64,000 bases of DNA. Origin: a bacterium (GTDB taxonomy: Bacteria > Vulcanimicrobiota > Xenobia > Xenobiales > JADMJV01). The notes beneath the pieces were generated by a model. It had not been told where the DNA came from. It saw only the letters and a program-made list of their open reading frames with translations, and searched no databases. The first letter of the stretch is position 1, and every line of letters begins with the position of its first letter. Made by a program: the position numbers and the translations under genes. The stretch lies in assembly GCA_018780265.1 (NCBI GenBank), contig JADMJV010000096.1, forward strand, positions 39,154 to 103,153. Direction: 5' to 3'. Of this stretch, positions 42,204 through 51,835 are shown piece after piece.

Positions 42204-43474
42204 AGAAAGTTGCCTTTTTCGTCTTTAACACCGCTAACGGGGACCTGCGCGTCCATCGCCAGGCCCGGCTGTTGAGCGAAAACGGTTATGAAGTGCGCAT
42301 CTACTGTTTCTTGGAGCCGGGCCTGCCCCAGCGCGAGGAACGCTTTGGCTACACCATTTACCGAGAAGACCAGCGCAGTCACTTCACTCGTTTCTTTGAC
42401 GATCAAATCATGCGCCGCCTGCGCAGCAGTCGAAAATCCACCCCCTTCGGCGCCTCGGTCGCACCCCAGTTGCCGCCCGATCGAGAGCCGGTTCGCCCCT
42501 GCCCTCCCCCACCGCCCCGCCAACTACCCCACCATTTCCTGGAGGGCGAGGAGCAGTATCTACAATACGTCAGTACCATCAACAAGGTGTGGGCCCGTGA
42601 GGCCACCGCCTGGCGCCCGGATATCTGCCAGGCTCACGACCTGGACGCGCTCGAGGGGGCCGCAGTCACGGCCGAAGCCTGCTCGGCCCGACTGATTTAC
42701 GACACCCACGAACTGTGGACCGACCAACCGTTCATTCGCTCTCAGCCCACCGTGGACTATTGGGACGCACTGGAAGCCAGACTGATCAGGCGTTGTCAGG
42801 CCGTGCTTACCGTCAGTCGCCCTTTTGCGGAGGTGCTGGAAAAGAAATATGGGATGGAAGTGAGGCCGCTCCACAATTGCCAGGAATACCGGCCCCGCCC
42901 CCAACCCTCACAGGCCCTGAGACAGCTGTCGGGCGGTCGACCGGTGGCCCTGTATCAAGGGGTGCTGGGACTGGACCGAGGCCTGGAACAACTGATTGCT
43001 TCGGCCCGCCATCAGCAAGAGGTGGTGGTTGCCCTGCGTGGCTATGGCGCTTTGCAACCGGCCCTGGTGCAATTGGCCGAGGGGATGGACAACGTGTTGC
43101 TGCTCGACCCCTGCCGCCCCGAGGAGATCATCGAGAAAGCGGCCGAAGGCGATATGGGGGTCATCCCCTTTCTGCCTACCTGCCTGAACCACTATCTGAA
43201 CACCCCCAACAAGTTGTTCGAATATATGCTGGCCGGCCTGCCCATCGCGGCGGCCGACCTGCCCGACCTGAAGCGATTTGTGGAGGGGGAAGAGCTGGGT
43301 ATTTTGTTTGACCCCTTCAGTCCTCAGGACATCGCCCGGGCGCTCTTGGAGTTATGGCGCGATCCCCAACGCGAGGCGCGCGGAACGCGAGCCCACGAAG
43401 CCTGTCGCCTGCGCTACAACTGGGAGACGGAAGGCAAGACTTTGTTAGATTGTTACACAATGCTCACCCATTGA
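42200..43474 (+). CDS. GT4-type glycosyltransferase
   Basis: A 424-residue glycosyltransferase of the GT-B fold. The N-terminal half has KKVAFFVFNTANGDLRVHRQ and CQAHDLDALEG. The C-terminal nucleotide-sugar half has VALYQGVLGLDRGLEQLI, MGVIPFLPTCLNHYLNTPNK and LFEYMLAGLPIAAAD, the usual EX7E-region equivalent. It starts at GTG inside the carbamoyltransferase stop (GTGA), so the two are translationally coupled and probably modify the same product. Donor and acceptor are unknown. Confidence 0.9.
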   Translation: MKKVAFFVFNTANGDLRVHRQARLLSENGYEVRIYCFLEPGLPQREERFGYTIYREDQRSHFTRFFDDQIMRRLRSSRKSTPFGASVAPQLPPDREPVRPCPPPPPRQLPHHFLEGEEQYLQYVSTINKVWAREATAWRPDICQAHDLDALEGAAVTAEACSARLIYDTHELWTDQPFIRSQPTVDYWDALEARLIRRCQAVLTVSRPFAEVLEKKYGMEVRPLHNCQEYRPRPQPSQALRQLSGGRPVALYQGVLGLDRGLEQLIASARHQQEVVVALRGYGALQPALVQLAEGMDNVLLLDPCRPEEIIEKAAEGDMGVIPFLPTCLNHYLNTPNKLFEYMLAGLPIAAADLPDLKRFVEGEELGILFDPFSPQDIARALLELWRDPQREARGTRAHEACRLRYNWETEGKTLLDCYTMLTH

Positions 43475-43535
43475 TTCTGCCCCAAACCCATCATGAGCTG
43501 GGGGAACATGCCCAACCTCTAAGGAGCCAAAATTC

Positions 43536-45215
43536 GTGGATCTTCGTATCGCTGCCAATGCCCCCAGTCAACCTCCCGTCCAGGGCGCGCCACCTGCTCA
43601 GCAGCAGCCTCCGGCCCAACAGCAGCCTCCGGCGGACCAGGTTCAGATCAGCACCTTCTGGCAGGACCCCTTTGTAGGTCCCACCGATGCCAGCCTGGTC
43701 GACCGAGCCATGGTGGGCACGGAGTTGGCCAATAGCCGCGTGCAGATCAACGACAACCGCGAAAAGATTCGGCCCGACGCCGACGGAAACTACCGAGCCG
43801 AGCCCGGCAGCGACGGCGAGAGCCAGATTAACGCTCAGGTGGTCACCACCCGCACCCTGAATATGTGGGAAAATTATCGAGGCAGCGCCATCAACTGGTC
43901 TTTCTGGGGCGGAGGCGCCTTGGAAGTGGTGCCCCACAAGAAGGCCGGCATGAACGCTTACTATTCGCGCTGGGAAGGCTCGACCAACTATTTCTATCAG
44001 CCCTCCCAGGTGCTTAACACCGTGGTCAAAACGGCCAACTCCAGCGACGTGGTGGCTCACGAGACCGGCCACGCGGTACTCGACGGCATGAAGCCCGGCT
44101 ACCTGGGCAGCTCCGACAAGGAGACGGGAGCTTTTCATGAAGCCTTTGGAGACTGCACGGCTATGTTGGCCGGGCTGCAAGACGTGGCCCTCAACGAACG
44201 CATCATCGCCCAGACCGGCGGTGACCTGAAAAAGCCCAATGCCATTGCCTGGCTGGCCGAAGAGTTTGGCAAACATCGCCGCCTTACCAACGACGATCCG
44301 GCCGACGACAATCGCGCCTGGCTGCGCAACTCTCAAAACAAATTCACCTACGTAACCCCCGAGAGTCTGGGCGACGGCCGCGGCGACGACGACACCTTGG
44401 GCGGAGAAATTCACAGCTTTGCGCGTCTCTTTGCGGGCGCCTTTTACGACTGCCTGGAAGCAGCCTATCAGCACGGACTGAGCGAGCAGTCGCTGCCACC
44501 GGCCCAGGCGCTAAAATATGCGGCCGACACCATGGGTCCGCTGCTGTCGCGAGCCGTGGACCGCGCTCCGGCCAATCGTGGACGTTTCAAGGATATGGGC
44601 CTGGGGCTGATCGCGGCCGACCAGGACATCAACGCGGGCAAACTGGGCGACCAGATCAAGAAAATCTTCCTGGACCGCAAAATCATTAGCGACAGCGATC
44701 TGCAAAACCAGGGCCAACGTCAGTCTGCCCTGCCCGACCTGAGGGTAGACCACAACTTTACCTCAGCCGAGGAGGTAGCCGCCTACACCAGTGCCCGCGG
44801 CCAACAGTTGGGACTGCCTGAGGGAGTGAAGCTGGAGACCGTTTCGCTGAGCCTGAACGAACGAGGCGAACAGGTGGCCAACCTGCTCTATCAGCAGACG
44901 GTGCCCGTAACGGTGCCCGGCCTGGAGGGACTGACCACTGATGTCAACGGCGGCGTCACGCTGGCCTTTGACGCCCAGGGCAAATTGAGCGACTTCCGCC
45001 ACACGGGCATCACCCCCGAATTTGTCCAGGACGAAATGAACGGACTGGCCTACATGCAACGCAGGGGACAGATTTTAGATGAGCAACGCGGCCCCATGAT
45101 CTACACCCGAGAGGACGGCAAGCCCTACCTGGCCGTGATCCGAGGCGACAAGTTGGTGCGCGTGCCCTCGAGCGCCTGCGAGTGTGGCAGCTGCGGACAC
45201 TGTCAGTCGCGCTAG
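43536..45215 (+). CDS. thermolysin-like zinc metalloprotease
   Basis: A 559-residue gluzincin. The zinc site is HETGH (residues 175-179), and the third ligand is probably Glu in FHEAFGD (about 202). The fold segment GGEIHSFARLFAGAFYDCLE is like the active-site His region of M4/M36 enzymes. The start is GTG with AAGGAG upstream. There is no classical signal peptide. Residues 10-35 are Pro/Gln repeats (PPAQQQ), and the extreme C-terminus is a cysteine cluster CECGSCGHC that could bind metal. An N-terminal DQVQIST motif resembles DLVSISG in the 17.9-kb protein. Substrate unknown. Confidence 0.8.
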   Translation: MDLRIAANAPSQPPVQGAPPAQQQPPAQQQPPADQVQISTFWQDPFVGPTDASLVDRAMVGTELANSRVQINDNREKIRPDADGNYRAEPGSDGESQINAQVVTTRTLNMWENYRGSAINWSFWGGGALEVVPHKKAGMNAYYSRWEGSTNYFYQPSQVLNTVVKTANSSDVVAHETGHAVLDGMKPGYLGSSDKETGAFHEAFGDCTAMLAGLQDVALNERIIAQTGGDLKKPNAIAWLAEEFGKHRRLTNDDPADDNRAWLRNSQNKFTYVTPESLGDGRGDDDTLGGEIHSFARLFAGAFYDCLEAAYQHGLSEQSLPPAQALKYAADTMGPLLSRAVDRAPANRGRFKDMGLGLIAADQDINAGKLGDQIKKIFLDRKIISDSDLQNQGQRQSALPDLRVDHNFTSAEEVAAYTSARGQQLGLPEGVKLETVSLSLNERGEQVANLLYQQTVPVTVPGLEGLTTDVNGGVTLAFDAQGKLSDFRHTGITPEFVQDEMNGLAYMQRRGQILDEQRGPMIYTREDGKPYLAVIRGDKLVRVPSSACECGSCGHCQSR

Positions 45216-45221
45216 CCGGGC

Positions 45222-46439
45222 ATGGGTCTTGACGAGGTTCTGGCCCAGCAGACCGGGGGAGCTCGCTTTGAGTCCAGCGGTCGATTTTCGATCGATTTTC
45301 TCAAGGCTCGCGACAAACTGGAGCGCTTCCGCCTGCCATCGTCCAGCCACTATCTGCTCAAAGCGGTTCAGGCGGCGGTGCTGGCGGGGGCCACCGAAAT
45401 CAACGTAAAGGTGCTGGCCGACGCCACCCTATTTCGCTTTGACGTGCAACCGGACAGCGAAGTGGCCCGCTTTGAGGCGGTCACCGTGGGGTTGCAAAAT
45501 CCCTTTGAAATCCCCGACTCGGGCGTGCGGGCGCTGTGTCAGGGAATATTGGGGGCGCTGCTCAATCCCGACGAAGCCGTTTGCTGGCGGGTCAACTGTC
45601 ACACCGGCTCGGACGCCCTGTGGTTGGGAGCGGGAGGCAACAAGACCGCCTCGGCCCGATACCGGGCCGGTTCTGAGGTGGAATGCATCCTGACCCAATT
45701 TCGTCCTCCCAACTGGAAGATCTGGCAGACCGCCCGGCCGCGCGCCGAGGACAGTAAGATCTTAGATAGCCTGGCCCGCTACTGCCCCATTCCGATCAAG
45801 ATGGAAGGTCGCAACCTGCAGGGAGGCTTTGCCCTGAGTCGGCGCGTGGACGGCGAATTGGCCCCCTATTTTCTTTTTCAAAGCCTGGTTCGGGTGGGAC
45901 CCGACGAAAAGCACGCCTTTTCGATGCGCCGTCCACTCGGCAGCAGTTACTACAAAGAAGGCGAAGTCTTTGTCTACCGGCCGCTGCTCTGGAATCCCGA
46001 GGATATCGGTTGCCAGCCCAGCGTGCAGGGAGATACCTGCTACTTTTATGAGGTGAAACCTGACCTGTCCAGGCCTGGCGACATATTGCGTTGCCAGCTG
46101 GCAGGGGCCGTCGAATCTCATCTCAAGAGCGAGGCCGAAGTGGTCTTTATCTGCAATGGTGTGGCCAGCCAACCGGTCGCTCTCAATCTGGACTGTAAAG
46201 GGCTGCGCATAGTGGCTTCGGGGCAGGGATTGGACCTGGATGCCAGCGGCTTCGGCATTGTGCAAAATGAGAAATTCTTCGACCGACTGCCTCGCATACG
46301 CGCCCACGCCCAGCACCTGCGAGGCCTGGTAAAGAGCCAGTTGAAGCGCTGCAGCCGGCCTTTGTCGGAGGTTTATGAAACGGGCAGCGATGTGAGGATA
46401 CAAAACTATCGGCGCCTGCTTGAGGGCGCATTTGGCTAA
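45222..46439 (+). CDS. uncharacterised protein, perhaps GHKL-ATPase-like
   Basis: 405 residues, no signal peptide or membrane span. The N-terminus FRLPSSSHYLLKAVQAAVLA with GATEINVKV resembles the first helix and strand of GHKL/Hsp90-like ATP-binding domains, but no N-box or G-box is convincing. The rest alternates beta strands and helices (VFICNGVASQPVALNLDCKG). It starts 6 nt after the metalloprotease stop and is probably co-transcribed. Function unknown; the GHKL suggestion is weak. Confidence 0.6.
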   Translation: MGLDEVLAQQTGGARFESSGRFSIDFLKARDKLERFRLPSSSHYLLKAVQAAVLAGATEINVKVLADATLFRFDVQPDSEVARFEAVTVGLQNPFEIPDSGVRALCQGILGALLNPDEAVCWRVNCHTGSDALWLGAGGNKTASARYRAGSEVECILTQFRPPNWKIWQTARPRAEDSKILDSLARYCPIPIKMEGRNLQGGFALSRRVDGELAPYFLFQSLVRVGPDEKHAFSMRRPLGSSYYKEGEVFVYRPLLWNPEDIGCQPSVQGDTCYFYEVKPDLSRPGDILRCQLAGAVESHLKSEAEVVFICNGVASQPVALNLDCKGLRIVASGQGLDLDASGFGIVQNEKFFDRLPRIRAHAQHLRGLVKSQLKRCSRPLSEVYETGSDVRIQNYRRLLEGAFG

Positions 46440-46480
46440 ATGAAGCGCCCGTTCGCCAGGAATTTTGGCGTCGGCCTCGC

Positions 46481-46486
46481 TATACT
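46481..46486 (+). promoter_or_regulatory. -10 box for a leaderless transcript
   Basis: TATACT ends 5 nt before the ATG at 46492, which is close to where transcription would start. No ribosome site fits between. The -35 region is poor. If used, the mRNA begins at or next to the start codon. Confidence 0.4.
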
Positions 46487-46491
46487 CCCGC

Positions 46492-46884
46492 ATGCAAGGA
46501 AATCCGACTGAACGACTGCAGCGAGCCCTGGCCGAAGCCAGAGGCATTGTGGGGGGCGCCCGACCGGCTGCCGCCAGAGCCGCACTGCGCCAGGAACTGG
46601 CCGGCATCGCCCAGGCCGTTGAAGGCGTGATGGCGATTTGGGACAAGATGGAGAAGGGGAACTTTGATCTCCAATCCGTCGACGCAAATTTCTATTCGGC
46701 CGGAGAAATCTACCTGGATGCCGTGGAAAAATTGACCGAGGCAGTAGAGAAGGCATCGCCGAGTACTCTTGACGAGGTCGAGCAGATGCTGGCGCGTGCC
46801 GGCCGTCAGTTGGTCAGTGCCAACGACAAGGCCCACGCCGAACTTGAGCGCCTGGCCCAAGCGGGGGAACAGCCCGGCGCCTGA
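46492..46884 (+). CDS. small helical hypothetical protein
   Basis: 130 residues, almost entirely predicted helix, rich in Ala, Glu and Leu (RLQRALAEARGIVGGARPA, AVEGVMAIWDKMEKGNF, LDEVEQMLARAGRQLVSAND), possibly a helical bundle or coiled coil. There is no signal peptide. The start ATG 46492 has no Shine-Dalgarno but a TATACT just upstream. It lies 23 nt before carA. Unknown function. Confidence 0.6.
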   Translation: MQGNPTERLQRALAEARGIVGGARPAAARAALRQELAGIAQAVEGVMAIWDKMEKGNFDLQSVDANFYSAGEIYLDAVEKLTEAVEKASPSTLDEVEQMLARAGRQLVSANDKAHAELERLAQAGEQPGA

Positions 46885-46907
46885 GCCCTTTTAGAATGAG
46901 GTAACCC

Positions 46908-48041
46908 ATGTTTCAGTCCCCTCCCTATGCAGCCCTGTGCCCGGCTGCATCTACCGGCGCCAAGGCCTGGCTGCAATTGGAAGACGGCACTCGCTTCTCA
47001 GGATTGGCCGCTGGCGCTCCCGGCTATCGTCTGGGTGAAGTGGTTTTTTCCACAGCCATGACCGGCTATCAGGAACTGCTCACTGACCCATCCTACAGCG
47101 GCCAGATTCTGGTCTCCACGGTTGCCCACGTGGGTAACGTGGGGGTGACGCCCAAGGACGATGAGTCAAGTCGATGCTGGCTACAGGGCTTTGTGGTTCA
47201 GGACCTGTGCCCATTTTACAGCAACTGGCGGGCCACCGGCGGCCTGCCCCAATGGCTGCAGCAGCGAGACGTGGTGACCATCACCGGGCTGGACACGCGC
47301 GCCCTGGTGCGCCACCTTCGTCACCATGGCTGCATGCGAGGGGTGATCTGGCACGAGGGCACTCTGGATAACGTGGAACAACGGCTCCAAGAGTGGCCCC
47401 GCATGGAAGGGTCCAACCTGGTGGATGGCGTCACTCCCAAGCAGCCTCAAGTGTACGCGGCCGATCAGGGACGTCCGCGCATTGTGGCCCTGGACTGCGG
47501 CATGAAGCAAGAGATGTTGCATCTCTTGCTGGAGCGGGGCTTTGAGGTGGTGCGACTGCCCGCCCACAGCAGCGCCGAGGAGATCTTGAAGTGGCAGCCG
47601 CAGGGGCTCTTTCTCTCCAATGGGCCGGGGGATCCGGCCACGCTCCAGGACATGGTGGGCCAACTGCGCTTGTTGCTGGGCAAACTGCCCATCTTCGGGA
47701 TCTGCCTGGGCCACCAGTTGCTGGGTCTGGCCCTGGGCGGCTCGACCTACAAGTTGAAGTTTGGACACCGCGGCTGCAATCAGCCGGTGCTGCACATCCC
47801 CACCGGCCGGGTAGAAGTGACCAGCCAGAACCACGGCTTTGCGGTGGATTCGGGCAGTTTGCCCAAGAGCGCGGTGGTGACCCACATCAATCTGAATGAC
47901 CAGACCTGCGAAGGGCTGGAGGCGCCCGCCGAGCGAGCCTTTTCGGTGCAGTACCATCCCGAGAATTCGCCCGGTCCGCACGATTCGCGTTACCTGTTTG
48001 ACAAGTTTCGCAGCCTGATCGGAGAACTGCAACATGCCTAA
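46908..48041 (+). CDS. carA: carbamoyl-phosphate synthase small subunit
   Basis: Glutaminase subunit that supplies ammonia to CarB for arginine and pyrimidine synthesis. It is 377 residues. The N-terminal domain has GEVVFSTAMTGYQELLTDPSY. The class-I amidotransferase domain has LSNGPGDP, the nucleophile Cys in FGICLGHQLLG, and the His/Glu pair in VQYHPENSPGPHDS. About 16 residues at the start look like an extension. It overlaps carB by 8 nt. Confidence 0.97.
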   Translation: MFQSPPYAALCPAASTGAKAWLQLEDGTRFSGLAAGAPGYRLGEVVFSTAMTGYQELLTDPSYSGQILVSTVAHVGNVGVTPKDDESSRCWLQGFVVQDLCPFYSNWRATGGLPQWLQQRDVVTITGLDTRALVRHLRHHGCMRGVIWHEGTLDNVEQRLQEWPRMEGSNLVDGVTPKQPQVYAADQGRPRIVALDCGMKQEMLHLLLERGFEVVRLPAHSSAEEILKWQPQGLFLSNGPGDPATLQDMVGQLRLLLGKLPIFGICLGHQLLGLALGGSTYKLKFGHRGCNQPVLHIPTGRVEVTSQNHGFAVDSGSLPKSAVVTHINLNDQTCEGLEAPAERAFSVQYHPENSPGPHDSRYLFDKFRSLIGELQHA

Positions 48042-51000
48042 GCGCGACGACCTGCGCACCATTCTGGTGCTGGGCTCCGGTGGCATTGTCATCGGCCAGG
48101 CCTGCGAATTTGACTACTCGGGCACTCAGGCCATCAAGGCCCTGCGTCAGGATGGCTATCGGGTGGTGCTGGTCAACAGCAACCCGGCCACCATCATGAC
48201 CGACCCCGAACTGGCTGACCGCACCTACATTGAGCCCCTGACCGTAGAAGCGGTCACGGCCATTGTGGCACGCGAACGCCCCTGCGCCGTGTTGCCCACG
48301 GTGGGCGGACAAACGGCCCTGAATCTGACCCTGGATCTGGCCGATGCGGGCTGCTGGGAAAAGTATGGTGTGGAGGTGCGGGGAGCCAGTCTGGAGGCCA
48401 TTCGACTGGCTGAGGACCGGCAGCGATTTCGCCAGGCCATGCTGGAAATTGATGTGGATGTCCCCGAAAGCGTGACCGTGACCGACGTCAACGAGGCTCT
48501 ACTCTTTGCCACCAAAGTGAACTACCCGGTGATCGTGCGCCCTTCTTTTACGCTGGGCGGCAGCGGTGGGGGCATGGCCTTCAGCCCCGAGGAGTTGGCC
48601 ACCATCTGCGACAACGGCCTGCGCGAATCGCCGGTGGGCCAGGTGTTGGTGGAACAGTCGGTGCTGGGCTGGAAAGAGTTCGAACTGGAAGTGATCCGCG
48701 ACAAAGCGGACAACTTTATTGTGGTCTGCTCGATTGAAAACGTGGACCCGATGGGTGTACACACCGGCGACTCGATCACGGTGGCCCCGGCCCAAACGCT
48801 GAGCGACCGAGAATACCAGGCCATGCGCGATTGCGCCCGTCAGATTATGAGCAAGGTGGGCGTGGCCACGGGAGGATCCAATGTTCAGTTTGGGGTGTGT
48901 CCGCGCACGGGCCGATTGGTAGTCATCGAAATGAACCCCCGGGTAAGTCGCTCTTCGGCGCTGGCCTCCAAGGCCACCGGCTTTCCGATTGCCAAAGTAG
49001 CCGCCAAACTGGCTGTAGGTTATACCCTGGACGAGATCGGCAATGACATCACGGGTACCACCCCCTGTTCGTTCGAACCTTCGCTGGACTACGTCGTCGT
49101 AAAAATCCCGCGCTGGGACTTTGCCAAATTCCCGGGAGCCAACAGCCAGTTGGGCCCTCAGATGAAATCGGTGGGCGAAGTGATGGCGCTGGGGCGCAAT
49201 TTTAGCGAAGCCCTGCAAAAGGCCCTGGCTTCGCTGGAGATCGGTCTGGACGGGGTAGGACCTGCGCCCGCTGACCTGACCATGACCCCCAATCCTTACC
49301 GGCTGCTGGCCGTGGTGGAGCGGCTGCGCCAGGGGTCTACTCTGGAGCAACTGTTAGAAGAGACGTCCATTGACCCCTGGTTTCTCTATCAATTGCAGTG
49401 TTTGGTGGGGCTGGAACAGAGGCTGCGGACTGAGGCGCTTGAGGCCGACCTGCTGCGCGAGGCCAAGCGGTTGGGCTTTACCGATCAGGCCATCAGCCGC
49501 ATCACCGGCCGCAGCGACATTCTGGGGCTGCGCCGGCAGATGGGAATTCACCCCAATTTTCAGTGCGTGGACACCTGCGCTGCCGAATTTCCAGCCACCA
49601 CCCCGTATCTTTACTCGAGCTATCAGGCCACTCAGGATGAAGCGCCACCCAGTGATCGCGACAAGGTGATCATTCTGGGCAGTGGACCGAACCGCATCGG
49701 CCAGGGCATTGAGTTTGATTATTGCTGTGTGCACGCCAGTTGGGCGCTGCGGGAGCAAGGTGTGGAAAGCATCATGATCAACTGCAACCCGGAGACGGTC
49801 AGCACCGACTATGACACCTCGGACCGCCTTTATTTTGAGCCGCTGGTGGCTGAGCACGTGCTCGAGATCATCGAGCGCGAAAGCCGGTGCGGGCGACTGT
49901 TGGGCGTGATTGTGCAACTGGGCGGGCAGACGCCGTTGAAACTCGTTCAGCCACTGATGGAGGCAGGCGTGACTTTGCTGGGCACCTCGGCCGATTCGAT
50001 CGCCCTTGCCGAAGACCGCCAGCGATTTTCCCAGTTGATCGACGAACTGGAGCTGCAGCAACCCCGTTCGGCGACCGCCACCAGTCTGGAGGGGGTGAAG
50101 GAAGCGGCCGAAAAGCTGGGTTACCCGCTACTGTTGCGCCCCTCCTACGTGCTGGGAGGTCGAGCCATGGCCATTGTGGAGCAGCCCCAGGAACTGGAGC
50201 ACTTTGCCCTGGCCGCTCTGGAGGTATCCCAGGGGCACCCTGTCTTGGTGGACCAGTTTCTGGAGGATGCTGTAGAAGTAGACGTAGATTGCCTGGGAGA
50301 TGGACACCAGGGGGTCATCGCCGGAGTCTTGCAGCACATCGAAGAGGCGGGGGTCCATTCGGGCGATTCGGCCTGTGTGATTCCGCCTTACAAAGTCAGT
50401 CTTTTCCACCTGCAGTTGATCCGCGAGGCGGTGCATGCGCTGGGACGCGCCCTTCAGGTGCGTGGTCTGATGAACGTGCAGTTGGCCATTCAGGAAGATC
50501 AGGTGTATGTGCTGGAGGTCAATCCGCGGGCCTCGCGCACGCTGCCCTTCTTGGCCAAGGCGACTCGGTTGCCGCTGGCCCAGATGGCCACCCGGCTGAT
50601 GTTGGGCGAGAGGTTGGAAGCCCTCGGTTTCTTGCACGAGCCCAGCGTGGATGGATTTTATGTCAAGGAGGCGCTGCTGCCCTTCCGCAAATTCCCGGGA
50701 AGCGACCCCAAGCTGGGTCCGGAAATGCGCTCCACGGGCGAAGTGATGGGCCAGGATATGGACTTTGGTTGGGCCTTTGCCAAGTCGCAAATCGCCGCCG
50801 GCTGGCCGTTGCCCACCGAAGGTTCGGTGCTGGTGACCGTCAACGACTATGACAAGGCGGCCGTCTTAAAAATCTCTCGCGACCTGCACCGGCTCGGCTT
50901 TACCCTGGTGGCCACGCCGGGCACCGCCGCAGCCCTGCGTCGGGTGCATCTGCCTGTCAAGGAAGTGACGCGCGCCCAGGTGATTCAGGAAATCGCCAGC

Positions 51001-51195
51001 GGCAGCGTGCATCTGGTGATCAACACACCCGGGCACGGCAGCAGCTACAACGACGGCATGACGATTCGCCAGGTAGTGATCGAGCGGGGGATCCCTTTAC
51101 TGACGACCCTGTCGGCCGCTCAGGCCGCCCTCAGCGGCATCAAGGCCCTGCGCGAAGGGCAGTGGCGGGTGCGTCCCCTGCAGCCTGTAGGTTAG
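48034..51195 (+). CDS. carB: carbamoyl-phosphate synthase large subunit
   Basis: Makes carbamoyl phosphate from bicarbonate, ammonia and two ATP. It is 1,053 residues with two homologous ATP-grasp halves, the first starting LGSGGIVIGQACEFDYSG and the second LGSGPNRIGQGIEFDY near residue 545. Each half has its EMNPR/EVNPR metal-binding motif. The C-terminal MGS-like regulatory domain begins about residue 930 (LVTVNDYDKAAVLKISRDL). It is normal length. The start lies within carA with GGAG ahead. Its product could also feed the NodU-type enzyme at 40.5 kb. Its stop overlaps the convergent Uma2 gene. Confidence 0.98.
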   Translation: MPKRDDLRTILVLGSGGIVIGQACEFDYSGTQAIKALRQDGYRVVLVNSNPATIMTDPELADRTYIEPLTVEAVTAIVARERPCAVLPTVGGQTALNLTLDLADAGCWEKYGVEVRGASLEAIRLAEDRQRFRQAMLEIDVDVPESVTVTDVNEALLFATKVNYPVIVRPSFTLGGSGGGMAFSPEELATICDNGLRESPVGQVLVEQSVLGWKEFELEVIRDKADNFIVVCSIENVDPMGVHTGDSITVAPAQTLSDREYQAMRDCARQIMSKVGVATGGSNVQFGVCPRTGRLVVIEMNPRVSRSSALASKATGFPIAKVAAKLAVGYTLDEIGNDITGTTPCSFEPSLDYVVVKIPRWDFAKFPGANSQLGPQMKSVGEVMALGRNFSEALQKALASLEIGLDGVGPAPADLTMTPNPYRLLAVVERLRQGSTLEQLLEETSIDPWFLYQLQCLVGLEQRLRTEALEADLLREAKRLGFTDQAISRITGRSDILGLRRQMGIHPNFQCVDTCAAEFPATTPYLYSSYQATQDEAPPSDRDKVIILGSGPNRIGQGIEFDYCCVHASWALREQGVESIMINCNPETVSTDYDTSDRLYFEPLVAEHVLEIIERESRCGRLLGVIVQLGGQTPLKLVQPLMEAGVTLLGTSADSIALAEDRQRFSQLIDELELQQPRSATATSLEGVKEAAEKLGYPLLLRPSYVLGGRAMAIVEQPQELEHFALAALEVSQGHPVLVDQFLEDAVEVDVDCLGDGHQGVIAGVLQHIEEAGVHSGDSACVIPPYKVSLFHLQLIREAVHALGRALQVRGLMNVQLAIQEDQVYVLEVNPRASRTLPFLAKATRLPLAQMATRLMLGERLEALGFLHEPSVDGFYVKEALLPFRKFPGSDPKLGPEMRSTGEVMGQDMDFGWAFAKSQIAAGWPLPTEGSVLVTVNDYDKAAVLKISRDLHRLGFTLVATPGTAAALRRVHLPVKEVTRAQVIQEIASGSVHLVINTPGHGSSYNDGMTIRQVVIERGIPLLTTLSAAQAALSGIKALREGQWRVRPLQPVG

Positions 51196-51776
51196 CCCTG
51201 AGTCGGCGGGAAGATTGCATTCAGCAAAATGGCCTTCTCTGGCGCAAAACCGGGGGAGACGGCTCCGTCCCTCCAGGTCGCCAGACAGTGATAGCGAAAA
51301 CCCAGCGGCGCTTCGGGGTCCGGCCCAGGATTGGACAAAACTTCGACTTGACGAGCAGCCAGATTGACGATCCAGTATTCGGGCAGGCCAGCCTTGGCGT
51401 AAACACAGGCCTTTTCGCCGCGATCAAAGGTGAGACTGCTGTCGGAAACTTCGATCACCAGGTCGGCCGTTCGGGGGTGAGGCAGGGACTGATCGTTTTC
51501 CTCCCATCGAACCAGGGCAAAGTCCGGTTCTGGCTGAGATAGGCTGCCTAAATCCAAAGGGAGCTGTACTCGAACCACGTGAGTCGCATAAAACTCTATG
51601 ACAAGGAGATTCGTCAACCGGCCGACGGTAGAGGCATGGCTGTGATTTTGCGGGCTCATCTGGATGACTTCTCCTTCGACCAACTCCACGCGTTCGCCGG
51701 TGAAAGCTCCGGTCTCGGCCAACTTATAGTAAGTCTTGCTGTCCCAAATTTTGTGCCGAACTTGAGTAAGCGCCAT
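51192..51776 (-). CDS. Uma2-family (DUF820) endonuclease-like protein
   Basis: PD-(D/E)XK-fold protein of the Uma2/DUF820 family, abundant in cyanobacteria and related phyla. Its biological role is unknown. ATG at 51776 gives 194 residues; the longer open frame upstream is Arg-rich and unlikely. Family features are GERVELVEGEVIQMSPQNH, PEPDFALVRW and the core DLVIEVSDSS then DRGEKACVYAKAGLPEYWIV, holding the D, E-x-[VIL] and K positions. It overlaps the carB stop by 4 nt in convergent orientation. Confidence 0.88.
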   Translation of the reverse strand: MALTQVRHKIWDSKTYYKLAETGAFTGERVELVEGEVIQMSPQNHSHASTVGRLTNLLVIEFYATHVVRVQLPLDLGSLSQPEPDFALVRWEENDQSLPHPRTADLVIEVSDSSLTFDRGEKACVYAKAGLPEYWIVNLAARQVEVLSNPGPDPEAPLGFRYHCLATWRDGAVSPGFAPEKAILLNAIFPPTQG

Positions 51777-51835
51777 ACCTATAAATTCGATAGATTGGGC
51801 TCGGCGCCTGCAATGATACCCTCGACTGAAATTGG

